Shown: positions 37,320 through 47,279, numbered from the stretch's first letter. The stretch: DNA of 64,000 bases from Gluconobacter sp. Dm-62 (GCF_018256155.1 NZ_JAERLY010000002.1:496001-560000); one strand, 5' to 3'. Translations and numbers: made by a program. The notes: a model not told the origin generated them from the sequence alone.

Positions 37320-37883
37320 ATGAGCGAATATAAAAACGCTTTGCCGCGTCTGCACCAGCGCTACGAAGAAATTCTGAAGAAGCAGCTTCGTGAGCAGTTT
37401 GGTTATGCCAACGAACTCCAGGTTCCCAAGCTCGAGAAGATCGTGCTGAACATGGGTGTTGGCGAAGCCGCTGGCGACCAGAAGAAGCTTGATGCTGCTT
37501 TTGCGGAAATGACCCTGATTTCAGGTCAGAAGCCCGTCAAGACCCTTGCTCGCAAGGCTATTGCAGGCTTCAAGATCCGCGAAGGTCTGCCCATCGGCTG
37601 TAAGGTCACGCTCCGTCGTGCCCGCATGTACGAGTTTCTTGACCGTCTGGTGACGATCTCTATGCCGCGTATCCGCGACTTCCGCGGCCTTCCGGCAAAC
37701 AAGGGCTTTGATGGACATGGCAACTTCGCCATGGGTATCAAGGAACAGATCGTGTTTCCTGAGATCGAATATGACAAGATCGATGCCGTCCGCGGTATGG
37801 ACATCATTTTCGTGACCAGCGCCAAGTCTGATGCTGAAGCAAAGGCCCTGCTGAAGGCCTTTGATCTGCCGTTCAACGGCTGA
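37320..37883 (+). CDS. rplE: 50S ribosomal protein L5
   Basis: A 187-residue L5 that binds 5S rRNA and contacts P-site tRNA. Conserved parts are [56 protein letters not shown] and FGMGIKEQ-like [14 protein letters not shown]. It is followed by an unusual 132-bp gap with a hairpin before rpsN. Confidence 0.98.
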   Translation: MSEYKNALPRLHQRYEEILKKQLREQFGYANELQVPKLEKIVLNMGVGEAAGDQKKLDAAFAEMTLISGQKPVKTLARKAIAGFKIREGLPIGCKVTLRRARMYEFLDRLVTISMPRIRDFRGLPANKGFDGHGNFAMGIKEQIVFPEIEYDKIDAVRGMDIIFVTSAKSDAEAKALLKAFDLPFNG

Positions 37884-37923
37884 TCAATAATTTTTCAGAC
37901 CGATCACGGTTAAAATCAGGATT

Positions 37924-37951
37924 CGGCCTTCCATTGGAAGGCCGCTTTCCT
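37924..37951 (+). terminator. Terminator-like hairpin between rplE and rpsN
   Basis: A perfect 9-bp stem CGGCCTTCC/GGAAGGCCG with an ATT loop is followed by CTTTCCTTTAT. It could terminate part of the transcription inside the spc operon. Confidence 0.6.
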
Positions 37952-38015
37952 TTATAGACACGCTGATTGGAAAACCGTCGGGATAGGCCTGACAGGTTCC
38001 GGGAGAAAATTCGAG

Positions 38016-38321
38016 ATGGCGAAGGTCTCAGCGGTAAACCGCAATAACCATCGCGCTGACTTAGTGAAGCGCGACAAGGAAAAGCGGACCGCTCTCAAAA
38101 ACATCATCAAGGATCGTACACTGTCGGTTGAAGACCGCTTTGATGCGACCCTTAAGCTGGCCCAGATGCCGCGCAATGGATCCGCTACGCGCGTCCGTCT
38201 GCGTTGCAAGCTTTCTGGTCGCCCCCGTGCCAACTATCGCAAGTTCGAACTGAGCCGTATTGCTCTTCGCGATCTTGCCTCCGCCGGCCAGATTCCTGGC
38301 ATGGTCAAGTCGAGCTGGTAA
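38016..38321 (+). CDS. rpsN: 30S ribosomal protein S14
   Basis: A 101-residue S14 of the zinc-free (C-minus) type. It starts [19 protein letters not shown] and contains [20 protein letters not shown] and [21 protein letters not shown]; the CxxC pairs of the short zinc-binding form are missing. It stands 132 bp after rplE rather than adjacent. Confidence 0.97.
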   Translation: MAKVSAVNRNNHRADLVKRDKEKRTALKNIIKDRTLSVEDRFDATLKLAQMPRNGSATRVRLRCKLSGRPRANYRKFELSRIALRDLASAGQIPGMVKSSW

Positions 38322-38333
38322 AGGGTAGATCGA

Positions 38334-38732
38334 ATGTCTTTGTCTGATCCACTGGGCGATATGCTGACCCGGATCCGCAATGCGCAGCGTGCCCGTCATG
38401 CTGTCTGCGTTGCGCCTGCATCCAAGCTGCGCGCAAGCGTTCTGGAAGCCCTGAAGCGCGAAGGCTACATCCGTGGTTTTGCTGCTGAAGAGCTCCGCAA
38501 GGGTGTTGCACAGCTCCGTATCGAGCTGAAGTATGTAGAAGGCCAGCCGGTCATCAAGGAAATCCATCGCGTTTCCAAGCCCGGCCGTCGCGTCTACTCG
38601 AAGATCAAGGAACTTCCGCGCGTTTATGCCGGCCTTGGTGTGTCGATCCTGTCCACCCCGCGTGGCGTCCTGTCGGACGTCGAGGCTCGCGCTGCCAACG
38701 TTGGCGGCGAGGTCCTCTGCCGCGTCTTCTAA
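38334..38732 (+). CDS. rpsH: 30S ribosomal protein S8
   Basis: A 132-residue S8, a primary 16S binder and the known repressor of the spc operon in E. coli. It starts [20 protein letters not shown], with [20 protein letters not shown] and [20 protein letters not shown] near the C-terminus. Confidence 0.97.
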   Translation: MSLSDPLGDMLTRIRNAQRARHAVCVAPASKLRASVLEALKREGYIRGFAAEELRKGVAQLRIELKYVEGQPVIKEIHRVSKPGRRVYSKIKELPRVYAGLGVSILSTPRGVLSDVEARAANVGGEVLCRVF

Positions 38733-38742
38733 GGAGGATCGC

Positions 38743-39279
38743 ATGTCTCGCGTAGGTAAATATCCCGTCGAAGTTCCGACCGGCGTGCAGGTTTCCGTTG
38801 CTGATGGCATTTTTACGGCCAAAGGCAAGTTGGGCGAACTGACTGTTCCGGTGTCCCGTCATGTGGAAGTCAAGATCGAAGGCAGCAATGTTTCCGTTGC
38901 TCCTCTTGGTCGCCGCTCCCGTGAAAACTGGACCATGTGGGGAACGACCCGCGCCCTGATCGCCAATACGGTCAAGGGTGTGTCCGACGGCTTCTCCAAG
39001 GGGCTTGAAATTCAGGGTACGGGTTTCCGTGCTGCTGTTCAGGGCTCCAACCTGGTGATGAACCTCGGTTTCTCGCACGATGTTGTCTATCCGATCCCGG
39101 AAGGCATCAAGATCACCACTCCGCGTCCGACCGCAATTGTCGTTGAAGGCAACGACAAGCAGCGTGTTGGTCAGGTTGCGCTCGATATTCGCAGCTTCCG
39201 CAAGCCTGAGCCGTACAAGGGCAAGGGCGTTCGGTACGAGACCGAGGTTCTGCGTCGCAAGGAAGGTAAGAAGAAGTAA
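38743..39279 (+). CDS. rplF: 50S ribosomal protein L6
   Basis: A 178-residue L6. It starts [19 protein letters not shown] and includes [40 protein letters not shown] and the C-terminal [27 protein letters not shown] precedes ATG 38743; the longer frame from 38626 overlaps rpsH and is spurious. The stop overlaps the rplR start. Confidence 0.98.
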   Translation: MSRVGKYPVEVPTGVQVSVADGIFTAKGKLGELTVPVSRHVEVKIEGSNVSVAPLGRRSRENWTMWGTTRALIANTVKGVSDGFSKGLEIQGTGFRAAVQGSNLVMNLGFSHDVVYPIPEGIKITTPRPTAIVVEGNDKQRVGQVALDIRSFRKPEPYKGKGVRYETEVLRRKEGKKK

Positions 39280-39641
39280 TGGCATCGCAGCAAGGATTGC
39301 AGGAACGCCGCCGTCAGCGGCTGCGTTTCCAGCTTCGTCGCAAGAGCGGCGGCCGGCCGCGTTTGTCGGTCTTCCGTTCCAGCAAGCACATTCACGCCCA
39401 GATCATCGACGATGCTCAGGGCCGTACGCTCGCCAGCGCTTCCACGCTGGAAAAGACGCTTCGCGATGCTGGCAAGACCGGCGCCGACGTGTCTGCGGCC
39501 ACGGTTATCGGCAAGCTGATTGCCGAACGTGGTGTTGCAGCTGGCGTCAAGACCGTCGTGTTCGACCGCGGCTCTTATCTGTATCATGGCCGGGTCAAAG
39601 CCCTGGCAGAGGCTGCCCGTGAGGGCGGACTCTCGTTCTAA
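39279..39641 (+). CDS. rplR: 50S ribosomal protein L18
   Basis: A 120-residue L18 that binds 5S rRNA. Core segments are [40 protein letters not shown] and [20 protein letters not shown]. It is coupled to rplF by a TAATG overlap. Confidence 0.98.
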   Translation: MASQQGLQERRRQRLRFQLRRKSGGRPRLSVFRSSKHIHAQIIDDAQGRTLASASTLEKTLRDAGKTGADVSAATVIGKLIAERGVAAGVKTVVFDRGSYLYHGRVKALAEAAREGGLSF

Positions 39642-39653
39642 GGAGGATCACAC

Positions 39654-40229
39654 ATGGCACGTGAGCCAAGAGAAGGCGGCCGTGGTGGTCGTGAGCGCGA
39701 GCAGGGCGATGATCTGGTCGACAAGCTCGTAACCATCAACCGTGTTGCCAAGGTCGTGAAGGGTGGTCGCCGTTTTGCGTTCGCTGCCCTCGTGGTTGTT
39801 GGTGACCAGAAGGGTCGCGTTGGTTACGGAGCGGGCAAGGCTCGTGAAGTTCCCGAAGCAATCCGCAAGGCAACCGAGCGCGCCAAGCGCACGATGATCC
39901 GCGTTCCGATGAAGGAGGGCCGTACCCTCCATCACGATACGTTCGGTCATTACGGTGCTGGCAAGGTGGTTGTTCGTGCGGCTGAAGCCGGTACGGGTAT
40001 CATCGCTGGTGGCCCGATGCGTGCAGTGTTCGAAAGCCTCGGCGTCAATGACGTTGTGGCCAAGAGCCTCGGCACGCGGAACCCGCACAACATGATCAAG
40101 GCAACGTTTGCTGCGCTCGAAAAAGCCAGCAGCCCGCGTCATGTTGCTTCCCGTCGCGGCAAAAAAGCTGCTGAACTGTTTGGTAAGCGTGAGCAGACCC
40201 AGACGGAAGCGGAGGTGACAAATGGCTGA
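39654..40229 (+). CDS. rpsE: 30S ribosomal protein S5
   Basis: A 191-residue S5, involved in fidelity and mRNA helicase activity. It contains [40 protein letters not shown] and [20 protein letters not shown]. An Arg/Gly/Glu-rich N-terminal stretch of about 20 residues precedes the core. Its end overlaps rpmD by 8 bp. Confidence 0.98.
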   Translation: MAREPREGGRGGREREQGDDLVDKLVTINRVAKVVKGGRRFAFAALVVVGDQKGRVGYGAGKAREVPEAIRKATERAKRTMIRVPMKEGRTLHHDTFGHYGAGKVVVRAAEAGTGIIAGGPMRAVFESLGVNDVVAKSLGTRNPHNMIKATFAALEKASSPRHVASRRGKKAAELFGKREQTQTEAEVTNG

Positions 40230-40410
40230 GAACGGCAAAACCGTCCAGGTTACGCAGATCGCATCGGTCATCGGTCGTAAACCGGGCCAGGCCGGGACCC
40301 TCACGGGTCTGGGCCTGCGTGGAATTGGTTCCACGCGCACTCTGGAGGATACTCCTTCGGTGCGTGGAATGATCCGCAAGGTTGCCCACCTCATCAAGGT
40401 GGAGGGTTGA
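40222..40410 (+). CDS. rpmD: 50S ribosomal protein L30
   Basis: A 62-residue L30. It reads [20 protein letters not shown], then [19 protein letters not shown] and [11 protein letters not shown]. It overlaps the rpsE 3' end and lies 1 bp before rplO. Confidence 0.96.
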   Translation: MAENGKTVQVTQIASVIGRKPGQAGTLTGLGLRGIGSTRTLEDTPSVRGMIRKVAHLIKVEG

Positions 40411-40411
40411 A

Positions 40412-40900
40412 ATGAACCTCAACGAACTTCGTGACAACGAGGGCTCTCGTTATCGCAAGAAGCGTCTCGGACGCGGCATCGGGTCCGGCAAGGGCAAGAC
40501 GTCGGGTCGTGGCGTCAAGGGTCAGAAGGCTCGTGAGGGCGTGTCCCTCAATGGCTTCGAGGGTGGCCAGCTTCCGCTGTACCGTCGTATGCCGAAGCGT
40601 GGCTTTGTGAACATCTTCCGTAAGGAATATGCTCCGGTGAACCTCGGTGCGATCTCCAAGGCCATCGAAAGCGGAAAGCTGGACAAGGCTGCAACCGTCA
40701 CCGAGGAGACCCTTCGCAAGGCTGGTCTTGTCAATGGTAGCAAGCTGGCCGGTGTCCGTCTTCTTGCCCATGGTGAACTTTCGTATGGTGTGACCATCGA
40801 AGTCGCTGGCGCTTCCGCTGCCGCTCTGGCTGCAGTTGAGAAGGCTGGTGGTACCGTCAAGGTACTCGAGACCAAGAAGGAAGTTCAGGCTGACGCCTGA
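40412..40900 (+). CDS. rplO: 50S ribosomal protein L15
   Basis: A 162-residue L15, an assembly protein. Conserved regions are [40 protein letters not shown] and [20 protein letters not shown]. The ATG at 40412 ([11 protein letters not shown]) follows GGAGGG; the in-frame start at 40382 lies inside rpmD. Confidence 0.97.
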   Translation: MNLNELRDNEGSRYRKKRLGRGIGSGKGKTSGRGVKGQKAREGVSLNGFEGGQLPLYRRMPKRGFVNIFRKEYAPVNLGAISKAIESGKLDKAATVTEETLRKAGLVNGSKLAGVRLLAHGELSYGVTIEVAGASAAALAAVEKAGGTVKVLETKKEVQADA

Positions 40901-40943
40901 TATTTCTTCCCTGGGCTTCGGCTCAGGCTAGGGTTGGATAGTG

Positions 40944-40980
40944 AACAGCGTCCCGTGCTTTCGTGCGGTGACGCTGTTTT
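40944..40980 (+). terminator. Terminator-like hairpin between rplO and secY
   Basis: AACAGCGTC (40944-40952) and GACGCTGTT (40970-40978) form a 9-bp stem with a 17-nt loop ending in TTTT. secY begins 17 bp later, so it may attenuate ribosomal protein transcription before the translocon gene. Confidence 0.55.
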
Positions 40981-40997
40981 CATGAAAGGACAGGTGG

Positions 40998-42371
40998 ATG
41001 GCTTCCGCAGCAGAGCAGCTCGCCGCCAATCTCAATATGAGTTCGTTTTCCAAGGCGACCGAACTCAAGAAGCGCATCTGGTTTACCCTTGGTGCGCTGA
41101 TCGTCTATCGGCTTGGCACATATATTCCGGTTCCCGGCGTCGATGCGACCGTGATGGGGCAGCTTCTTGCCCAGCATCAGGGTGGCATCCTGGGGATGTT
41201 CGACATGTTCACCGGTGGTGCGCTTGGGCGTATGACCGTGTTTGCGCTGAACATCATGCCGTATATCAGTGCCTCGATCATCATCCAGCTTCTTTCCACG
41301 GCGCTTCCGTCCATGGAAGCGATGAAGAAGGAAGGTGAGGCGGGTCGTAAGAAGCTCAATCAGTATACGCGCTATCTTACGGTGTTCATTGCGCTTTTTC
41401 AGGCTTACGGCATTGCCGTCGGGCTTGAGAACATGACGGCACATGGGGCGAATGCTGTGGTGGCTCCCGGGATGTTCTTCATCGCATCCTGCGTCGTGAC
41501 GCTTGTGGGCGGCACGATGTTCCTGATGTGGCTGGGAGAGCAGATCACGTCCCGCGGCGTCGGGAACGGGATTTCCCTCATCATCTTTGCGGGCATCGTG
41601 GCGAACCTGCCGCATGCTTTGGCCAGTCTTTTCGAGCTCGGACGGACAGGGGCTCTTTCGCCCATTTTCGTTGTGATCTTCCTTGTTCTGGCGATTGCGG
41701 TCATCGGCTTCATCGTCTTCATGGAACAGGCGCAGCGCCGCGTCGTGATCCAGTATCCGAAGCGTCAGGTTGGAAACCGCATTTTCGGCGGTGATTCCAC
41801 CCACATGCCGCTGAAGGTGAACACGGCCGGTGTGATACCGCCGATCTTCGCGTCATCGGTGCTGCTGATTCCTGTAACCATCTCCGGTTTCATGAACGGG
41901 CATTCGATGCCGGGTTGGCTCTCGGTTCTGGGCCAGCAGCTGGGTCAGGGGCAGCCGTTGTACATGCTGTTCTATGCAGCGATGATCCTCTTCTTCTCCT
42001 ATTTCTATGCGGCGATTACGTTCAATCCCGAGGAAACGGCGGAGAACCTGCGTAAGCAGGGCGGCTTCATTCCTGGCATTCGTCCCGGGGCAAGCACTGC
42101 TACGTATTTCGACAAAATCCTGTCCCGTCTGACGGCGATCGGTGCGATGTATCTTGTGGTGGTCTGCCTGCTGCCGCAGATCCTGATCAGCAAATACAAT
42201 GTTCCGTTCTATTTTGGCGGCACAAGCCTGATCATCATTGTGTCGGTCACGATTGATACGGTGACACAGGTCCAGTCCCATCTGGTGGCGCACCAGTATT
42301 CGGGTCTGATCCGCAAACAGCGCAGCCGCGGCTCCCGTGGTGGCGTTCCGGGAGGCTCGAAGCGTCGATGA
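40998..42371 (+). CDS. secY: Protein translocase subunit SecY
   Basis: A 457-residue channel subunit of the Sec translocon with ten membrane helices. The first cytosolic part is [20 protein letters not shown], the plug region [20 protein letters not shown] follows, and conserved segments include [38 protein letters not shown] and [30 protein letters not shown] precedes the ATG. The stop overlaps adk (ATGA). Confidence 0.98.
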   Translation: MASAAEQLAANLNMSSFSKATELKKRIWFTLGALIVYRLGTYIPVPGVDATVMGQLLAQHQGGILGMFDMFTGGALGRMTVFALNIMPYISASIIIQLLSTALPSMEAMKKEGEAGRKKLNQYTRYLTVFIALFQAYGIAVGLENMTAHGANAVVAPGMFFIASCVVTLVGGTMFLMWLGEQITSRGVGNGISLIIFAGIVANLPHALASLFELGRTGALSPIFVVIFLVLAIAVIGFIVFMEQAQRRVVIQYPKRQVGNRIFGGDSTHMPLKVNTAGVIPPIFASSVLLIPVTISGFMNGHSMPGWLSVLGQQLGQGQPLYMLFYAAMILFFSYFYAAITFNPEETAENLRKQGGFIPGIRPGASTATYFDKILSRLTAIGAMYLVVVCLLPQILISKYNVPFYFGGTSLIIIVSVTIDTVTQVQSHLVAHQYSGLIRKQRSRGSRGGVPGGSKRR

Positions 42372-42949
42372 ACATCATTCTTCTTGGCCCCCCGGGGGCA
42401 GGCAAGGGCACGCAGGCCAAGCGTCTTGAAACCATTTATGGCTTCAAGCAGATTTCCACCGGCGACATGTTGCGGGCGGAAGTGGCGGCAGGTTCGGCGA
42501 TTGGCAATGAAGCCAAGGCGATCATGGAGAAGGGACAGTTTGTTCCCGATCCGATCATCGTTGCCATGATCCAGAGCCGGATTGCGCAGCCGGACTGCCA
42601 GCGCGGGTTCATTCTTGATGGCTTCCCGCGGACTGAAAGTCAGGCCGAGGCGCTGGATGCCATGCTGTTCCAGCTTGGACTGACAATCGACGCAGTGATC
42701 CTTCTCGATGTTAACGAGGACGAACTCGTTGATCGCATTGCCAGCCGTCGAGGCGAAGACGGAACGCGACGTCCGGATGACAATCCTGAGGTGGTTCGTG
42801 CGCGTCTTGATGTCTATCGCAAACAGACTGCTCCGATCCTTCCTTATTATGAGAAGGCCGGACGTCTGCTCCATGTCGATGGCATGAAGGACGTTGAAAG
42901 CGTTGGTAAAGCGATCGATGCCATCGTGACAGGCGCTACGGAAAACTGA
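42368..42949 (+). CDS. adk: Adenylate kinase (short form)
   Basis: A 193-residue enzyme converting ATP + AMP to 2 ADP. The P-loop [10 protein letters not shown] is at residues 7-16, the AMP site STGDMLR at about 30-36, and the conserved [14 protein letters not shown] follows. The LID is the short version ([17 protein letters not shown]) without zinc cysteines. It overlaps secY by 4 bp and ends a transcription segment before the alpha-operon promoter. Confidence 0.97.
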   Translation: MNIILLGPPGAGKGTQAKRLETIYGFKQISTGDMLRAEVAAGSAIGNEAKAIMEKGQFVPDPIIVAMIQSRIAQPDCQRGFILDGFPRTESQAEALDAMLFQLGLTIDAVILLDVNEDELVDRIASRRGEDGTRRPDDNPEVVRARLDVYRKQTAPILPYYEKAGRLLHVDGMKDVESVGKAIDAIVTGATEN

Positions 42950-42987
42950 GTTCTGAGTAGATATCACGAAAAAGTGATCTCTATCAT

Positions 42988-43015
42988 TTGACTCAGGTAG
43001 GGTGAGCAGTATATT
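42988..43015 (+). promoter_or_regulatory. Sigma-70 promoter of the rpsM-rpsK-rpoA-rplQ operon
   Basis: TTGACT (42988-42993) and TATATT (43010-43015) are 16 bp apart and precede a leader of about 145 nt. These are the best promoter hexamers I saw in the window. The leader has a 7-bp stem TCTGCCG/CGGCAGA with a GAAT loop at 43055-43072. Confidence 0.75.
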
Positions 43016-43054
43016 GCGCGCCCTCGACACAGGTGTAGCCAGACCAGATATGCG

Positions 43055-43072
43055 TCTGCCGGAATCGGCAGA
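43055..43072 (+). promoter_or_regulatory. Hairpin in the alpha-operon leader
   Basis: The perfect 7-bp stem with a GAAT tetraloop lies about 94 bp before the rpsM start. It may contribute to translational control of the operon, which in enteric bacteria uses S4; here rpsD is not in the operon, so the regulator may differ. Confidence 0.45.
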
Positions 43073-43165
43073 TGACAGGTTCGGCTGCGAGACAATCGAC
43101 CTGGCCACGGCCGGGGATATAACAGTCTGGAGCGGCGTTGAGCCGTTCCAATGGGAGTAACAGGC

Positions 43166-43543
43166 GTGGCACGTATTGCCGGCGTAAACATTCCGACCAA
43201 CAAGCGGGTCGTCATTGCCCTGCGTTATGTCTACGGCATTGGCCCGTCGACGGCGCAGTCCATCTGCACGAAGCTCGAAATCCCCGATGCCAAGCGCGTC
43301 AACGAGCTGTCTGACGATGAGATCGTAAAGATCCGCGAGCTGATCGATTCCGAACTGCGCGTCGAAGGCGATCTTCGCCGTGAAACCGCAATGAACATCA
43401 AGCGTCTGATGGACCTCGGTTGCTACCGTGGCCTTCGTCACCGTCGTGGCCTTCCGGTCCGCGGTCAGCGTACGCACACCAACGCCCGTACCCGTAAGGG
43501 CAAGGCCGTTGCTATTGCTGGCAAGAAGAAGGTCACGCGCTAA
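43166..43543 (+). CDS. rpsM: 30S ribosomal protein S13
   Basis: A 125-residue S13 of the 30S head. It contains [39 protein letters not shown] and the C-terminal [20 protein letters not shown]. The GTG at 43166 gives the family N-terminus and has GGGAG 8 bp upstream; an ATG at 43151 would place the ribosome binding site inside the coding sequence. Confidence 0.97.
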   Translation: MARIAGVNIPTNKRVVIALRYVYGIGPSTAQSICTKLEIPDAKRVNELSDDEIVKIRELIDSELRVEGDLRRETAMNIKRLMDLGCYRGLRHRRGLPVRGQRTHTNARTRKGKAVAIAGKKKVTR

Positions 43544-43600
43544 TTCGCGCCTGATTTCCTCATCGACGTTTTTGCTTAAACTTTTAGGACGACCTCTCTC

Positions 43601-43993
43601 ATGGCGAAGGCCGCTGCTCCGCGTATCCGTAAAAAGGAACGCAAGAATATCATTTCCGGTGTTGCTCACGTGCTCTCCACGTTCAACAACACCATGATCA
43701 CCATTTCTGACGCACAGGGCAACGCGATTGCCTGGTCGTCGTCGGGTGCGCAGGGCTTTAAAGGCTCCCGTAAGTCCACGCCGTATGCTGCTCAGGTGGC
43801 CGCAGAAGATGCTGGCCGCAAGGCACGCGAGCATGGCATGGAAACGCTTGAGATCGAGGTCTCCGGTCCGGGTTCGGGGCGTGAAAGCGCGCTTCGTGCC
43901 CTTCAGGCCGTAGGGTTCAACATTACGTCCATCCGCGACATGACGCCCGTGCCGCACAATGGCTGCCGTCCCCGGAAGCGTCGTCGCGTCTGA
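43601..43993 (+). CDS. rpsK: 30S ribosomal protein S11
   Basis: A 130-residue S11 of the platform. Conserved parts are [40 protein letters not shown] and [19 protein letters not shown]. It is followed by a very strong hairpin before rpoA. Confidence 0.98.
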   Translation: MAKAAAPRIRKKERKNIISGVAHVLSTFNNTMITISDAQGNAIAWSSSGAQGFKGSRKSTPYAAQVAAEDAGRKAREHGMETLEIEVSGPGSGRESALRALQAVGFNITSIRDMTPVPHNGCRPRKRRRV

Positions 43994-44002
43994 GTGATGC
44001 TT

Positions 44003-44036
44003 TGCTGCGTATCGCGTGCGATACGCAGCATTTGTT
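44003..44036 (+). terminator. Strong hairpin between rpsK and rpoA
   Basis: TGCTGCGTATCGC (44003-44015) and GCGATACGCAGCA (44018-44030) are perfect 13-bp arms with only GT between them, followed by TTTGTT. It resembles a rho-independent attenuator. A second stem CCGCACC/GGTGCGG lies at 44054-44072. Confidence 0.7.
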
Positions 44037-44127
44037 AGTGATTGCATCTTTTGCCGCACCTTACCGGTGCGGGCCCAGGTGCCGCCAATTTCCCTTGGCG
44101 TGCTTCGTTGTTTGAAAGGCCACGACC

Positions 44128-45147
44128 TTGGTTCTCCAGAAAAACTGGCAGTCCCTCATCAAGCCGGAGAAGCTTGAAGTCGAGCCCGGACCGGTTGCCT
44201 CGCGCATCGCCACTGTCGTGGCCGAGCCTCTGGAACGCGGCTTCGGCATGACGCTCGGTAACGCGCTGCGTCGTATTCTCCTGTCGTCGCTGCAGGGTGC
44301 TGCCGTGACCGCCATCCAGATCGATGGCGTGCTGCATGAGTTCTCCGCAGTGCCGGGTGTTCGCGAAGACGTCACGGACATTGTCCTGAACGTCAAGCAG
44401 CTTGCTCTTCGCATGCACGGTGAAGGCCCCAAGCGCATGATCCTGACGGCCACTGGCCCAGGTGAAGTGATGGCTGGCCAGATCCAGGCAGGTCATGACA
44501 TCGAGATCATGAATCCCGATCTCGTGATCTGCACGCTTGATGATGGCGTGAAGCTCGGCATGGAATTCACCGTCAATATGGGTAAGGGCTATGTTGCAGC
44601 AGCAGCAAACCGTCCGGAAGATGCCCCGATTGGTATGATTCCCATCGACGCAATTTACTCCCCGGTCCGTCGGGTTTCCTATAAGATCGAGCAGACGCGT
44701 GTTGGTCAGGTCACTGACTATGACAAGCTGCTGCTGACGGTAGAGACCAATGGTGCAGTGACCCCCGAAGACAGCCTGGCTCTCGCAGCCCGGATTCTTC
44801 AGGATCAGCTGCAGCTGTTTATCAACTTTGATGAGCCGCGTCCGGTCCAGCATGAAGAACCGCAGGATGACCTGCCGTTCAACCGCAATCTTCTCCGCAA
44901 GGTTGACGAACTCGAGCTGTCGGTGCGTAGCGCCAACTGCCTCAAGAACGACAACATTGTTTATATTGGCGATCTGGTGCAGAAGTCCGAACAGGAAATG
45001 CTCCGTACGCCCAATTTCGGGCGCAAGTCGCTCAACGAGATCAAGGAAGTTCTCACCGGTATGGGGCTGTCGCTCGGCATGAGCGTTCCGGCCTGGCCGC
45101 CCGAGAACATCGAGGATCTGGCCAAGCGTCTCGACGAGACGTTCTGA
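44128..45147 (+). CDS. rpoA: DNA-directed RNA polymerase subunit alpha
   Basis: The 339-residue alpha subunit. The N-terminal assembly domain has [37 protein letters not shown] and [20 protein letters not shown]. The C-terminal domain, which contacts UP elements and activators, includes [20 protein letters not shown] and [20 protein letters not shown]. The start codon is TTG at 44128, with GAAAGG 8 bp upstream and no nearby ATG that keeps the N-terminus. Confidence 0.98.
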   Translation: MVLQKNWQSLIKPEKLEVEPGPVASRIATVVAEPLERGFGMTLGNALRRILLSSLQGAAVTAIQIDGVLHEFSAVPGVREDVTDIVLNVKQLALRMHGEGPKRMILTATGPGEVMAGQIQAGHDIEIMNPDLVICTLDDGVKLGMEFTVNMGKGYVAAAANRPEDAPIGMIPIDAIYSPVRRVSYKIEQTRVGQVTDYDKLLLTVETNGAVTPEDSLALAARILQDQLQLFINFDEPRPVQHEEPQDDLPFNRNLLRKVDELELSVRSANCLKNDNIVYIGDLVQKSEQEMLRTPNFGRKSLNEIKEVLTGMGLSLGMSVPAWPPENIEDLAKRLDETF

Positions 45148-45174
45148 GAACTTTCAAGGTAAGGAAAACTAGCA

Positions 45175-45597
45175 ATGCGTCATGGTGTGAGCGGGCGTAA
45201 GCTCAACGTCACCTCTTCTCACCGCGCTGCCATGTTCCGCAACATGGCCGTGGCTCTCATCAAGCACGAGCAGATCACTACGACCCTGCCGAAGGCGAAA
45301 GAACTTCGCCCGGTGGTCGAAAAGCTGATCACGCTCGGCAAGCGTGGCGATCTGCACGCCCGTCGTCAGGCATTCGCGCAGCTGCGTGACGATGCTGTTG
45401 TGACGAAGCTGTTTTCGGCCGTTGCCGAGCGCTACAAGGGACGTGCCGGTGGCTACTCCCGTGTGCTGAAGGCAGGCGTCCGTTATGGCGACAATGCCGA
45501 TATGGCTGTGATCGAACTGATCGATCGCGATGTCGCTGCAAAGGGCCTGGATAGCGGACCAAAGCAGAACGTTGGTGAGGAGCAGGAGGCTGCCTGA
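45175..45597 (+). CDS. rplQ: 50S ribosomal protein L17
   Basis: A 140-residue L17. It starts [20 protein letters not shown] and contains [20 protein letters not shown] and [27 protein letters not shown] precedes the ATG. It is the last gene of the ribosomal block. Confidence 0.98.
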   Translation: MRHGVSGRKLNVTSSHRAAMFRNMAVALIKHEQITTTLPKAKELRPVVEKLITLGKRGDLHARRQAFAQLRDDAVVTKLFSAVAERYKGRAGGYSRVLKAGVRYGDNADMAVIELIDRDVAAKGLDSGPKQNVGEEQEAA

Positions 45598-45618
45598 GGC
45601 CCCTGTTTTGATACTTTG

Positions 45619-45653
45619 AAAAAGGCCGGGGCAGGAATGCTCCGGCCTTTTTT
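45619..45653 (+). terminator. rplQ rho-independent terminator
   Basis: An 11-bp stem AAAAAGGCCGG/CCGGCCTTTTT encloses a 12-nt loop and ends in six T. It closes the ribosomal/RNA polymerase block. Confidence 0.93.
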
Positions 45654-45745
45654 GATTCGTGGTTTCTTTGCCACGATGTTGTGTGATATGCAGTCACCAC
45701 TCTTTGCAGAAACTTTTCTGTCTCTTTCGGGGACGGCATGAATCT

Positions 45746-45770
45746 CCGGTCTCCTGCGGGACCGGTTCTT
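45746..45770 (+). terminator. Orphan hairpin with T-rich tail
   Basis: CCGGTCTC (45746-45753) and GGGACCGG (45758-45765) form an 8-bp stem (one G/T) with a CTGC loop, then TTCTTT. It lies in a gene-free region downstream of the rplQ terminator, so it might end an unannotated small RNA or belong to the leader of the MFS gene. Confidence 0.4.
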
Positions 45771-45933
45771 TCCCATTTGGAAGACGTTCTCTCGTTTTTC
45801 GCGTTGGGTCTGCACAATTCTGAGAAACAGGTCCGAGCACTCTCGTAGGGCCTGCCACGACGCATCGAATATGTATCCCGGCAATGAGGCCCGGATAGGT
45901 TCGTGATGCGTCCAGCGTTTGGAGAGCGTTATA

Positions 45934-47244
45934 ATGTCCGAATCTTCCCCCCCGAAACATGGGCTTGCGGAAACCCTTGGGATACCCAGAGCCCTGTTCT
46001 GGGCGTTTGTGGGACAGCTCCTGTTCATGGTTGGCGATGGTGTGGAGGCGGGGTATCTCGATACCTACATGCTTCATCACGGCCACACACAGGGCTTCGT
46101 GAATGAAATGTTCACCTTCTACGGCATCACCGTGATGATCGCTGCCTGGTTCTCCGGGCCACTATCCGATCTCATGGGCCCAAAGAAGGTTATGTGGCTC
46201 GGTCTTATCCTTTGGACCATTCTTGAAGTGGGCTTCCTGACCTTCGGTCTCGGGCCGAATAGCGGGCCGATGATCCTGCTGTTCTATACACTTCGTGGAT
46301 TTGCCTATCCGCTCTTTGCTTACGGCTTCCTTGTCTGGATCGCGGCCGCAACCCCGACCGCCATGCTGGGTTCGGCAGCAGGGTGGTTCTGGTTTTCCTT
46401 CTCGGCAGGTCTGCCGACGTTAGGATCGCAGTTCGCACGCTTTGCCATTCCGCAGATCGGCGAGCTTCGCACCTTCTGGTGTTCGCTCGGCCTCGTGATC
46501 ATTGGTGGCCTTGTCGCACTGCTGTTCACACATGAACCGACCGGGAAAAAGCGGCTTCTTCCTGACCATGTGCCGACCAAGGACATTTTCTTCGGTTCCA
46601 TGAGCATCATGTGGCGTGAGCCGAAGACGCTGATTGCTGGTATCGTCCGCGTTATCGACACGTCTTCGGAATATGCCTTTCTGGCAATCATGCCGGCCTT
46701 TTTCGTGGACCACCTCGGGTTTTCGCTTGGTCAGTGGCTGAACCTTCTGTCGCTCATCTTCCTGAGCAACATTCTGTTCAACCTTGTGTCGGGTATGGTG
46801 GCAGATACCCTGGGTCACCGGTTTGTTGTGGCGGTGTTTGGTGGGATCGGCGGCTTTATTGCCATTCCGCTGTTCTATTACGTTCCGCTGTGGTTCCCGG
46901 GGAATTTCTGGGCTGTGGCTGCCGCAGGTATTTTCTACGGTGCCACTGTTGCAGCCTTCGTCCCGCTGTCGGGCCTGATGCCGCAGATCTGCCCGCGTGA
47001 GAAAGCAGCAGCACTTTCCATCCTTGGTCTGGGCGCTGGTGCGTCTACCTGGGTAGGGCCGGCTGTCGTTGCTGCATGTGAAGCTGTCTTTGGACCGGGC
47101 ATGCAGTATGTGATCTGGACCTTTGCCGTGATCTATCTGCTGTCCGCCGGTATGACGATGGCCCTGACCATCTCTCCGGAAGCTCGCCGCTATAGTGAAG
47201 AGGCGGCGGCACGGGGAGAGACCACTCCTGCTGTCGGGCATTGA
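45934..47244 (+). CDS. MFS transporter, RbtT/DalT/CsbX-like (polyol or sugar)
   Basis: A 436-residue major facilitator protein with about twelve membrane helices. The start HGLAETLGIPRALFWAFVGQ and LLFMVGDGVEAGYLDTYM resemble the ribitol/arabitol (RbtT/DalT) and CsbX group. The MFS signature loop after helix 2 is GPLSDLMGPKKVMW, and after helix 8 VADTLGHRFVV. ATG 45934 has GGAGAG 7 bp upstream; a TTG at 45919 overlaps that ribosome binding site. A polyol substrate would suit an acetic acid bacterium but is inferred. Confidence 0.85.
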   Translation: MSESSPPKHGLAETLGIPRALFWAFVGQLLFMVGDGVEAGYLDTYMLHHGHTQGFVNEMFTFYGITVMIAAWFSGPLSDLMGPKKVMWLGLILWTILEVGFLTFGLGPNSGPMILLFYTLRGFAYPLFAYGFLVWIAAATPTAMLGSAAGWFWFSFSAGLPTLGSQFARFAIPQIGELRTFWCSLGLVIIGGLVALLFTHEPTGKKRLLPDHVPTKDIFFGSMSIMWREPKTLIAGIVRVIDTSSEYAFLAIMPAFFVDHLGFSLGQWLNLLSLIFLSNILFNLVSGMVADTLGHRFVVAVFGGIGGFIAIPLFYYVPLWFPGNFWAVAAAGIFYGATVAAFVPLSGLMPQICPREKAAALSILGLGAGASTWVGPAVVAACEAVFGPGMQYVIWTFAVIYLLSAGMTMALTISPEARRYSEEAAARGETTPAVGH

Positions 47245-47279
47245 TACAGAGCATCCCGTTGGCGCTCTGACGATGTAAA

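Larger units (their letters stand above)
45598..45933 (+). other. Intergenic region after rplQ: terminator and orphan hairpins
   Basis: This 336-bp stretch contains no convincing gene. It holds the rplQ terminator (45619-45653), a CGTGG/CCACG stem at about 45658-45675 and an 8-bp stem followed by a T-rich run at 45746-45770. The promoter of the MFS gene should lie in the remaining part but was not identified. Confidence 0.6.

Noticed and set aside
42209-44059. A 616-codon open frame antisense to adk, rpsM and rpsK
   Set aside because: It covers three certain genes and their promoter region on the other strand; no domain is recognisable.
45930-45935. TATAAT overlapping the MFS start codon
   Set aside because: A -10 box here would start transcription inside the gene; no matching -35 lies 16-18 bp upstream, so it is probably chance.
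45694-46086. A 130-codon minus-strand open frame over the rplQ-MFS gap
   Set aside because: It overlaps the MFS coding start on the opposite strand and shows no domain or ribosome binding site.
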